A DNA stretch of 64,000 nucleotides. Source: Amblyornis subalaris (Eukaryota > Chordata > Aves > Passeriformes > Ptilonorhynchidae). The DNA lies in assembly GCA_018881555.1 (NCBI GenBank), contig JACAXG010000054.1:1240001-1304000 (forward strand). The letters run 5' to 3'. Under the pieces are notes generated by a model. The model did not search any database. It saw only the letters and a list, made by a program, of their open reading frames with translations, and had not been told where the DNA came from. How positions within the stretch are numbered: position 1 is the first letter of the stretch; each line of letters opens with the position of its first letter. Below are positions 1 through 10,328 of this stretch, one piece after another. The translations under genes and the position numbers were made by a program.

Positions 1-336
1 TGACCCAGAGAGGCCACAGCTGGACACAGCCTGCTCTTTTGCGTCCTCCCCTGACACTGGAAATTTCCTCCCAAACTCCTTCGTGGAGCCTTGATGGCTT
101 TGAAGCCTGCAAGATTCCTGAGCAAAGCTCCTCAGGAGCCAGGGGCATGCACAGACTGCCCACAGCAATGCTCAGCTCCCTCCGCTCAGTGCTGCACAGA
201 GCTGCCTTTGAAGAGCTCTGCCCACTCCTGGATAAGGGTAGGCAGCCGGCAACTGCTAAAGGGGCCACCCTCACTTTGCTAAGATATCTCACACCAGGAC
301 CCAAGAAGGATCTGAGAAAAAGTAAGGGCTGCTTAC

Positions 337-526
337 CTCTGTCTGGCACTCAATCAGACTCTCCATGTTCCCAGCATTTAGTGTCTTTGACTAGGTAAGA
401 AAACAAAGACACTGTGTGAGTAACTAAACACTATGGTTTAGAAGTCAGAGCTTTTCAAAACCACTATGTTGACAGAGCTGAAATAATTAAGATACTCACA
501 GTATTACAGCTGCTTAACACTTTCAT
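337..526 (-). CDS. TAGAP: TAGAP, first two coding exons (partial gene)
   Basis: This is the N-terminal coding part of the T-cell activation Rho GTPase-activating protein, a cytosolic RhoGAP of activated lymphocytes. Exon A codes from an ATG at 526-524 to 500 (nine residues, MKVLSSCNT) and ends at a GTGAGT donor (499-494). Exon B (390-337, 18 residues, SKTLNAGNMESLIECQTE) follows a pyrimidine-rich acceptor ending TTACCTAG and ends at a GTAAGC donor (336-331). Both junctions are phase 0. The joined 27 residues align without gaps to the start of human TAGAP as I remember it, including the SKTLNA and LIECQ blocks and the intron position. The next exon and the RhoGAP domain are not in the 336 bases left before the window edge. 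The second in-frame ATG in exon B could serve as an alternative start. Identification is from memory of the family, not from a search. Confidence 0.88.
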
Positions 527-584
527 TAGCAGTTTGATCGGGGGAGCTCTGGACACTCTGGTTTCCTTCAGTCCTTTTGTTTGC
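500..584 (-). other. TAGAP: TAGAP start-codon exon with short 5'UTR
   Basis: The exon carrying the start codon probably begins at 584, after an acceptor (AATAAACAG) preceded by a pyrimidine-rich run at about 590-625. It ends at the GTGAGT donor at 499. A second possible acceptor (ACCAG) lies about 25 bases closer to the ATG. The upper boundary is therefore less certain than the donor. The untranslated part is about 58 bases. Confidence 0.5.
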
Positions 585-1018
585 CTGTTTATTGAACAGG
601 GAATGGACAAAGAAAAGAGTCTTGTAAAACCGCACCCTTCTTGACTTTCTCCTCTGCAAGCCAATCTAGCATGTATCATCCTGAACCGGCAAGATCTCCC
701 ACACAAGTAAACCATAAAGCCCTTCTCTGGAAGGGCACTCAGCCCTGCTGCCCTATCTGCCTCTTCATTAAAACAAAATAAAAGCAGCTTTCCACCTTAA
801 ATCCACGCGAAAAATGAGCAAGTGGTGACAGCTACGTATGGTCATTAACTTGCAAACACCAGGCTAAGCGACTCGGTCAGCTCTGCTCACAAGCTACACT
901 TAGCACTGGGTGCACCTCTCCCCGGTCTATATTTCTGTACATCTCTGTGCAGCTGCATCTGAAGCTCTCCACTGACTTCAACCACAANGTCACAGATTTT
1001 ATCCGAGGCAGTACTTAC

Positions 1019-1130
1019 CCAAGGAGTGAGTCCAGCCAGAGCTCCTTCACCTCCCGTGAACTGCAGAGGAAAGGAGAAACAGCATCACTCTCCACTGCTA
1101 CTAATCCTTTGGACGGAGGCAAGCGACTAA
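1019..1130 (-). other. TAGAP: Probable TAGAP 5'UTR first exon
   Basis: A transcript starting about 30 bases downstream of the TATA box at 1153-1161 would begin near 1130 and could splice at the consensus donor GTAAGT (1018-1013). This exon has no long open frame. It holds one upstream ATG at 1085 that opens a 12-codon frame closing at 1047. A pyrimidine-rich stretch ending CTGCAG lies inside (about 1061-1080) and could act as an internal acceptor, giving a 42-base exon 1019-1060. The intron to the start-codon exon would be about 430 bases. Confidence 0.5.
1047..1085 (-). other. Upstream ORF in the TAGAP leader
   Basis: An ATG at 1085-1083 opens a 12-codon frame ending in TGA at 1049-1047, inside the proposed 5'UTR exon. 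It ends before the donor, so it does not overlap the main coding start. Short uORFs of this kind often lower translation; that role is inferred only. Confidence 0.3.
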
Positions 1131-1141
1131 ACAGTCTGTAC

Positions 1142-1250
1142 CACGTGTGCTGCCTTATATATGCAGAAGGGGCAGGTGGAAATTCACAGACAGGAAGAAG
1201 CATCATGGGGCAGGACTGAGAAGCTACCAAATTTCTGGCTTCCTCTTTCC
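1142..1250 (-). promoter_or_regulatory. TATA-box promoter of TAGAP
   Basis: On the minus strand TATATAAGG lies at 1161-1153, a near-ideal TATA box, with a CACGTG E-box at 1147-1142 just downstream. Upstream are a GGAAATTC-type Rel/NFAT-like site (1178-1185) and a purine run containing GGAAA and GAGGAAG (about 1236-1252) that resembles NFAT and PU.1/ETS sites. These fit a gene induced in lymphoid cells, but factor binding is inferred from motif shape only. Confidence 0.5.
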
Positions 1251-1260
1251 TTTTAGAGGA

Positions 1261-4200
1261 GCTACCGGTTTTTTTCCCCTTAAAGAAAAAAAAAAAAAAG
1301 CTCTTGTAGCCGTTTTGGATGGAAAAGATGAGACACTTGCCAGGTAAAGGTTCCAGCTATCATCACCAGCATGAGGTGAGATATGCAGAGGGAGCTGCAG
1401 TGTGGGCAGCTTCTCTTTACCATTAAAGGGCAGTGGGTACAGTCTGTCCTTTGACTGCTCAGAGACATTAGATTTGGCAGTGTAAAGACGCACCACTGGA
1501 TCAAGTTACACTAAGAACAGTTAAAACAATGGGGAAGTGGAATAGACAAGATTCAAAGAAATGTTTCTGTATATGTTTCTAAAAGCTAATTGCAACAGTT
1601 TACTGTCTGCAAGCAGATGTAGACACACTTTGCCAATGCTAAGTAGTTCTTGGGAATCTAGGCTCTGGACNTCTATGGAGGAAGTGGTGTTATGTAATAA
1701 TTTAATACTATATGGCAATATGTAATAAAAAGTCTTGCTTAAAATATATCTTAATAAGAACTTTGCATCCACTCACAAAAGTTTAATTCANCTGAAGAGA
1801 GAAAAAAATCTGGGAAAAATCTACCTCTGCTTGAACTATACCCTTCTGTTGCTGACTGTGCCCCCCANCTTGGGCAAATCAGGAATATAGTACTCACCCT
1901 ACCAGGCCATTATGAAAATTNATTAATGTTTGATGTTAAATACGAGATATTATTTCTATTGATTTATTGACTGAGGCAAATTACAACCCTGTTCTGGGTG
2001 CCAGCCTGCTGATCTTGTGAAAAACATGAGGTAGGGCTGAGAGTCAAAGAGCTGGGAATTCTTCAGTAGTGGATTTAGGTGGAAAGCACACTTGTAGCAC
2101 TGTGGTCTTTCTGCTGCTTGCNCCATGGATGCTCTGTTTCACATGTGCAGAGGATGGGGCTGTGTCTTAGGACAGCTCTTTGCAGATGCATGTAATGGCT
2201 ACATCCGCTGCTGAATTCACCCTCAAAGCCGTTCTTTGTGTAACCACATCAGACCTGGCCAGTGCAGTACCGACCCTGTTTCACGCGAAACAGAAAGGTG
2301 ATCTCAGCTTGACTCTGGCAGAAATTCAAAGTGTAAAATTCACTTTTGTTTAGATAGGGATGTGTCCAGAAGAGCAAAAGGAGACCTGTCCTGCTTTTGT
2401 GGGGGAACTTGCTGTAGATGACCTTTTAAGTCCTCCTGAGGCCCATCATTTCCATGCTCCTGTAGCGACACCGATCTGTAGACTTGTTTAGGGCTGAAAC
2501 TTACAGGAATCTTGACCAATTACCCTGTGGCCCTGTGTATTTACCACTGATCTTTTACTCACTGCTCTAACTGATTTTTTGTTAATTATCAGTCCCATGA
2601 CATTTGTAATTTCCCTACTAAATTCTATGGGCTGATGCACATGCTTGCGAAAATATTGTCATCCTACACCCCCTTCTCCCAAGAATTTCTTCTGAGGCTC
2701 CTTGGCAGCTGCACCACCACTGCTGATAGTTTCAGCAGGATTCCTCAATAAGAAGCATCTATTTTTCAGTATATCCAAACATTTCTGTCTATTAAGTATC
2801 TCAGAGGCTTAGGGGGTCTATGCAATTTAGTTCTGCTTTGCCCTCACTTCCAGCACTGTACACAGATGTATTTCTGAGCACAGTCTGTTTCATGATTAAG
2901 ACAGAGGGTTTGATCTGGAAAATGTGTGACTTGTGAAGAAAACGTGAATTTAATGCATGGTGATTAGCCAGGCCAGAAGCTCATNTTACAGTTAGGGCAC
3001 TAGCTGTAAGCAGGCCAAAATGCTTTGAGTTTCCCAGGAGAAGATACAGTAATGGGTGGTGTATTGATAGCACATCAGCAGACTGTCCATTGGCACACAC
3101 TGCTGCACCTCTATCCATTTAGTTCTCAGCCATTAACAGTTGTGGGGAGATAATGGCCACTGGATGTGGAAGGTGTGTGTATAGGCCTGCTTGCCCGTAT
3201 GGAAAACAATTTGATTTTTTTTACCCTCCCGATATCATTCTTTATGTAATAGCTCTTTTATGGTGTGTATCATAAACACCTAATTTGTGCCAAAATTACT
3301 TTAAAGCAGCTTATTGTATTACAAACAAGCATGCCCCATCTGAACAGCAGGCATCCTAAAATGCTACAGTTTGGCAGAGTAATTGTACGGCAACACAGAG
3401 GGAATCTTGGCTGGTTTTGTGAAAAGCGGTAAGCAAGCATGTTCTGGTTCCTGCCAAACACCGCAGAGCTGTGCAGGGTCCCAGGGTCGGAAGAGCTGCC
3501 CTCACATCTAGCAGCCAGAGCAGCTTCACAGCTTCCCCATCAGTGTGGAAAATGTAACACAGATGTAGCNCCCAAAGCCAGTGTCCACACTGAATATGAA
3601 CAGAAAAGGCCTGTCATATGAGACGTTCACAAATCAAGTTCCCTTACTTGAACAACTTCTCTCCTTGAGGAGGCTGATTCCATCTCTACCACCCAGCTCT
3701 GCTTGGCAGACTTGAAACCTTTGCTATGGTGTGCTCCTCCCTCAGTTTGTTACAGATCTCACACCACGATGCATCAGTGCAATGTGTTTGTGTACCACAG
3801 CCACTGCCCTGGGGCAAGCAGAATAGACAGCAGGTGGCTTGGGTGCACCTGGAGCTATTTGCTGGTGACATGTTTCTCCCAATCCATCCCTGAGTAAGTG
3901 ATGCACTGTCCTTCAAAGACACTGGATGTTTACACAAAGATCAGNGCGTGGGAGAGAGGGTGGACTTGCAAGGGTTTTGTAGGACTAGCCTATGTGGAAG
4001 TTCTTCCCTTGCTGTACACCAGGCTGCTTCCTTCGGTTCTGCTGAAGTGTTTTACATTCATTGGAGAGAAAGCAAGAACAGGGAGGTCCTGCAGAGCAGC
4101 CAATCCTGGGTAGATCCAGGCCTCTCAGGACTGGGTTTGCTCCTTGAGATGTGAAGCATTTTCCTTATAGAAGCCAGGACATCACTTTGATGTCACTGCT

Positions 4201-6420
4201 TCGCCCTGGTCCCAGCCAGCCCCTTTCTCCCCCAGACCATTGCTGCTCTTGTGGTCAACTCCCAAGCCCTTTGCCCAACCAGTGTTTGGAGAGAGGGCTT
4301 ATATAGCACTTGCTGCCAACATAGACCAAATGGTGATTTTCCCTTTTGTGTGAGCTCCAGTCAAGCTAGGCATTTTATCCTCTTTTCTTCTCTTACACTG
4401 TGGCTCGGTGAAGGACTCTAGACCATAGCAGTGAAAGAGCAGCATCAGTTGGCATGAGAAAGAAGTCAGGAGTTGACATTAAAAAGAAGAACAAAATAAT
4501 AAATCTACTGTGACTGGAAACTATTTTCTTCTCTCCTTATCAAACCACAAATGGGAAAACCCCAGCCACAGCTCGCTTTTGTTTATTTCTATTACTTTTG
4601 CAAATGTTTGACATCATGACTTTTAGAAATGAGGGAGTGTGTGAATGAATCCTGAAACTTGCCTTTGCCCTGTTGCCATACCAGCAAGGAGGCAGCAGGA
4701 CCANAGCTGTGAGAAGGGTACAGCAAAATGCGCCTGGAACAGAGATCCTTTCAAGCCCATAAAGAGCAAAAAGAGCTTTCATCAACGCCTCTCGGTGTGA
4801 AAAAGGGATTGTATTCCAGTTTTGTCTTCACTTCCACAGCTGCAGACTCCCCAGGGAACAATAGGAACATTTACCAAAATAAGGAAAGCAGTTATGCCAA
4901 AATCAGAGAGCTGTTGGGTTGATTGTTTTTTGGAAGGGAAAGCTCTGTACAATCTGTCCATGAACTCAAAGAACAGGGTGGCAAGTGGATTCCTGGAAAC
5001 AGGCCACAGTTATACTTGCCTTCTGAAGGCAGCTCTGATTGCCTACCGCTCTCCAGAGTGTGTTGTGGCTTGCATAGGTGTGGTTCAGGGTTTGATCACA
5101 GAAAAGAGGTCGGACAGACCTTTGATCAGACCAGTCCCTACTTCCTACTTGTAACAGTTCAGAACAAGGTCCATCAACCCAGCTGGTGCTGAACTCCTAC
5201 AGGTTTAGTCAGGTAGAATTCTGGCTCATGCTAAACCTGCTTTTGGAAAGTGAAACCCATTGTCTGTTTTTCCCTATTCTGTTCAGCTGATTCCTATCCT
5301 GAATTAGACATCTAGGTTAGATTGCAGTGTGGGTTAGATTGCACCACCCTTCCACACACCGTGTTACTATTGCACAGGAAAAAGTTACAAATCAAAAATT
5401 ACACTATAAAGGTTAATAACACTATAAAAGGTGTATTCTGTGCCANGATACCCTTTTGGCTGCATTTGCTTTGCAGGATGGTTTGTTTATTCTTTCATGG
5501 GTGCTTCCCTCAAGACCAAGTTGGCAGCTCTAAAGATTTTTACTCATCCTCAGGTGACTGGCTCCAATGGGTGCTTTTTTAGTTGTGGAAGGCAGGTGCA
5601 TATGGGTCATTTTTCCAAAGGTCTGTGCTGCTGTTCGGCTGTGTCTGAATTCAGCTTGCTATTGTATCTCTGTAGCACTTGGGAATTACCCATTCCTTGG
5701 GCTCCCTGACGTGGCCAGCACAAAGGCACTGGGGAATTGAATTTGCCCATAATTTCTGACTGAGCAGATGCAGATCTAAACTTTTGCTTACACAAAGATA
5801 GTAGAGAATGTGTGTAATTCAGTCTGAAATCTATTCTTTTCAAGATTCCTGGTTGAAGGTACTCAAACAATATTGAAAAGGGATATGTTCACTTTTTTTG
5901 GTTACTCCAGCAGGTTTCTCACTTAATTTGCTTCTTTATGTTGTTCATTCACAAATCAGAAACTCAGATGGTATTTTTCTGCCAGGTTCATTTGCTTTCA
6001 GGGACAGATTCTGCTTCTTACTGAATACAGAGAGGTGTGAATCTTGGTTTTGTTTTTCAGGATTAATACCAATGTTTTCTTTTCGGTTTTTTTTTAATGT
6101 AGGCTTGTATTTCTCTTGTTTCTGCACCTTGTGTTTTGCTTGAATTTCAGCATTAAAATGATCTCAGATCTCAAAATGAGAATCAGGGGAAATTGGAGAT
6201 AACCTGGATTTCACATTGAATTCTAACTTGCATGTGATTTTCAGGCATAAGTCATCTCACTTTCACACAAAATATGATCTGCAGACTGCCACTGGCCTGG
6301 GAGCCAGTCTGGAATAAGAACAAGAAAACTTGGCCTGAGTGTAATTTGGGGTTTCATTGTACCTGTGTCCCATTGATACAAAAACTAGAAAAGAAAGGCA
6401 GGCTCAGGAATGGCAAGACC
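1261..6420. other. Upstream intergenic region of TAGAP, no gene seen
   Basis: This stretch has mostly short open frames in all six readings, with no recognised domain. It includes a poly-A run at about 1286-1299 and several AT-rich tracts (about 1670-1760 and 1900-1990). No element could be recognised as a known transposon here. Confidence 0.5.
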
Positions 6421-6691
6421 TTACCACTCCCCTGGCAGCGTGGGAGCTGCCCCAGGCATAGCAAGCGCCTTAAACACAGCTGTTACCACTGGTGCCCAGG
6501 AAGAACAGTCAGAAGTAGTTGGATTTTCCCCATCATTTGTCTCCAGTTGGCTTCCTCTGAGCCCCAGGGGTATGACGGGAACATCCTCAAATTCTTCATC
6601 ATAGGGTTGCCCCTGTGAGTTTGTCATTCCTGTGTTGTACCTGCTTCCTAGGTAATAAGTAGAACTGTGAGTAACCAGGTCCTCAACAGCG
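6421..6691 (-). CDS. Candidate coding exon, unidentified (possible last exon)
   Basis: A minus-strand open stretch of 89 codons begins after an acceptor-like TAATTTAG at 6692 and ends at TAA (6423-6421). The same bases read GTGGTAAGG, so the end could instead be a splice donor. Codons are strongly of the G-first type (many GAT, GAA, GAG, GTT, GGG). The protein is acidic in its middle (YDEEFEDVPVIPLG near residues 30-43) with no visible membrane segment. I do not recognise it. Plus-strand frames over the same bases are also open, which weakens the case. It fits in phase with the candidate exon at 10276-10328 (AG + C). Confidence 0.3.
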
Positions 6692-9600
6692 CTAAATTAG
6701 CCAAGAATAGGAACTTTTATGACCACACACCGAGATTCCATTCTCCAGGCAAAAGCAGCGTCAGGCAAAGCAAATCTTTCCAGGGACAACTCTGCTGACT
6801 ACAGCTGAACTCCCCTGAGCATATTTGACCTCATGCTTCAGGAGGGTTATTTGTTGTCATGTGCTGTCCTTGTGCATGCACATCCACACACTGCAAAATA
6901 AAATGTTCTGTGAAGTTTTGGCCACCCATCAAAATCAAGATGATAAATTTGAAACAAACATCTCCATATTAGCTGGTGATTGCCATATTGTTGCTACCAG
7001 CAACAGCTGCCCTGTTAGTGTTTTATATAAACACTCCACTTCTGCACTGCTATCCCGTTTTAAAGCACGACTACCTTATGAGGATTTCTGAAAGCAAATG
7101 CTTCTCGTGGCANGGGCTCTGCCTCCTGCCACAGGGCATCGTGAGGTCTCTGGGAGGAAGGGACATGCAGAGAGTGGAGGTGCCCCACAGGGCAGGCCAC
7201 ACTGGCCTTGGGCTCCAGCTCCAACTGGCACAACTGGAGGGCACCGAGGGCTACTACGCCTGGAGCCAGGGCAGCCAGGTCCTCACCTTCACATTGGCAA
7301 AGGCATGGTGACACTTCCAGCCCAGGAATAAGAGAGGAATTTCCACCCTCCAGGGCAAGCAGGAGCTGGGATCTCCTCCTAATGAGAGTGGGGTCAGGGG
7401 AAGAAAAAATGCTTTTGAGGTAGAGTTCGGCTATTTGACTCATTGCTGGAAAAGGCTCAGCTTGAAGTTCAGGCTGTTCCCTTCAGGCCTGCATTCCTGC
7501 AAATTCGGCTATGGCTGCCTTTACTTATACCACCTGTGTGTGCCTGCTCTGAACCCTGCATTAGTTTCAGTCCTGCAGTCATTGCACAGAGACAACACTA
7601 AGGAGTCTGCAGAGAAGGTACCCTGCATTCCACAATGTCCATTTCCCTATTCAGTGGTGGCTGAGGCTTGAAAATAAGAATTTGTTCTCCATTTCCTCTT
7701 CCTTTTAAAGGTTTGTTTGGGCTTTACCTTTTCTCCCATTTGTAAGAGTGTGTTTCCTTGGGATACTTTTTCTCTGAAAACAGTCTCTATGTGTGTTCTT
7801 ACAGTCACAAACTGCCTTATTCAGAATTAGCATGCAAGTTTTCAAGGGGAGGATGTATCTTTAACCATGGCAACTGATACAGGTACAAAACCCTTCCTCA
7901 GGTCTGAAAAGAAATGCCTGTCTTGACTCTCAAGACAAGTTCAGAAGAAATGCTCTGACTTCTACTAGATCCATTGATCAGTTACACGGTTACTTTTTGA
8001 GATAAGATTAGATAACCCAGAAGTATCTCGAGAAGAGTCTTTTCAAAGGGAGATGGAATCCTCTTTCCTTCAGGCACCATAAGATCTAAAAATGCTAAGC
8101 CTAAAGAGGTACAGTTCAGCAACTGCTGTAACATTTGTGTAAAGACCATATTTGCTACAGAGTCGTAGTACTGCTTAGTACTGTGAACTCATCTTTTCCT
8201 TGTGTAACTCAATTGAACTTAGTACTCAGAGAGTATAAATGAATGCTCATTATCGCATAAGTTATGCCAAACCTAAGATGCTGGTACATGTGTAAGGGAG
8301 TCCTACTTCCAATTAGTATGTAATAGGGCAAAGTGGCTATTATTACATTACACACAGATCCTCAGAGTTTACTTTTCAAACTTAACCCCCTGGAATTAGT
8401 GTAGCTCCAAATTAGTCACTTCTCATGCTATACGCAGCAAAACAAAGTTTAAAGATACAACATATCAGAGNAATTGACTCCTGTCTGTGCTGTTTCAGGA
8501 GAGCCAGATTGCTGGAAGAGGAGTTTGAGAGGCCTTCCTTATGTCCCAGTGGTTGTTCCTCCTCCATGCAACATTTCTATTTGCTTCCAGAACCAAGCAG
8601 TCCCACAGTTTCCTTTGGATGAGAGTGCACTGCAATGTAAACCTGTCATAACTGTGAGACTGACATGCATAAACAATGCAGATAATATCTTCGTTCTGGC
8701 CTTAAAGGAACAGTCCTAATGAACGTCACAAGCATGGAAAAAGTCATTACTTTAACAATTGAACAGGCTTACTNGGCACTCAGTAATCAACCCATAAATG
8801 TAAACAACCTACAACACAGTAATCCCCCTATTAGGGAATTTTCAGACTAACCAAAGACTGTAATTGCATCTTTGTGTTGGGATTTTGTGGGTGAACTCCA
8901 GGAGATGCTTCAGTTTGCCCTTCGATTTCCCATGGAACATCTGAAAGGTAGCCTGCCTTCCTTCTGACTCAGTTTCTCATTAATAACGTTCAGCAAATAA
9001 AAGGTCACTGCACTCCATAAGGTGCTTTGATATCTTTTTGGTGAAAACTGGTACATACAGGAGAGTCCTGTAAAGAGTTCGGCAGCTGTTGCCTCTTCTG
9101 TCTCCNATGTGATATGTAGCAAAGAGAAGACCTTAATTTTAGCCCTAGTGGCAAATCTTTGACAAATGAAAGCATGTTTTTAAGTGCATCACCCATGAGG
9201 AAAATANGTTATTTCCCTGGGCATTATTTGTGTCCCTCCAAGGTCTTTGCAATTCTACTTACCACATCAGCATGAAGGAGTCACGTTTTGGCCACATGAA
9301 ATACTCACTTATTTTAAGCATGCAGCTTATTGTCAGGATAATATATGATAATGTGACAAAATGTGATAATGTGGCAATGAAATAACCATTCAATATGGTG
9401 ACTGAANCAGCCATTTTATCTAGATTCTGTAATGAAAACGTTTCTGAGCATGAACTCGCCTCCCTTTGCCTGACACCTTGGAAGGGATCTGACACAGGGG
9501 CTCCAGCATGGTCACAGCAGAGGCTATGCTTTAATCATCAGGTTGATAGGGGGAAATGGTGTCACCCAATGTCTACATGCTCTAGGAGGAATTGCTTCCT

Positions 9601-10275
9601 TCAAAGTGAGCTTGGGAAGGGCTGCATGGCACTGAAATAACTGCAACCACTGTGTACCTTCAAGCTCATACAGAGGCTTTTGCCTTTATATTCAACANAG
9701 AAGAAGTGTTGAAGGTAAGAGGTAGCTGCCAATTTCATAAACTTTGTATTTAATCTCAAAAAAAATCACTGGGATGGTGGCTGGAGGGATGTGTGTATGG
9801 AGGTTGACTACTTGCTCTATATTCCAATGACGAGCCAATGAACATTCCACTCCTGTGACCCCATCTGTGTGAACATTGAGATGTCCAGTGTGTCGAAGTA
9901 CTCGATTGAGTTCATCACTTTGCTGAAAAGTGCATGGACAAGTGCTTAGCTGAACATGCTGAGCCAGAGGATGAACTAAATACTTTTGGTACCAAGGCAG
10001 AAATCACTGCTTTNTCCTTGTAATTACTAGGTTTGTGGGTTTGTCGCTTTCCTCTACTCTCATCACAAGCAATTGAAAATCAATGGCATTTGGGCTCATG
10101 TATCACTTCAGAGCTTGAAATTCCACTCTTCCAGTACACTAGAGTACCTGGTCGAGAGACAAAGGCCCATTTTATATCCCAAAGATTACTTATTTTTAAG
10201 AGCAGGAGAAGAATTTAATAACAAATGGGAACAATATCCTCTCTTTGGTCAACCAGTGATTTTTTCTTAGCTTAC
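6692..10275. other. Stretch without recognised gene
   Basis: Short open frames only; the longest is about 127 codons, minus strand at 7060-7443, in a locally GC-richer patch and without a familiar motif. The section at 7680-8450 is AT-rich. No transposon was recognised. Confidence 0.4.
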
Positions 10276-10328
10276 CTTAGAGAATTTTGGCTGGGGTTTG
10301 GCCAGTATTCTGTGTAGATAACATTATT
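10276..10328 (-). CDS. Candidate internal coding exon, unidentified
   Basis: This 53-base minus-strand exon has excellent splice signals: a long T-rich tract ending CATTAG before base 10328 and a CTAAG|GTAAGC donor at 10275. It reads openly from phase 0 as NNVIYTEYWPNPSQNSL and leaves AG for the next exon. The candidate exon at 6691 begins with C, which keeps the frame. No family was recognised. It may be an exon of a non-coding RNA or a chance pair of sites. Confidence 0.3.

Noticed and set aside
9690..9722. Plus-strand donor GAAG|GTAAGA
   Set aside because: Only a 14-base exon fits between acceptor and donor.
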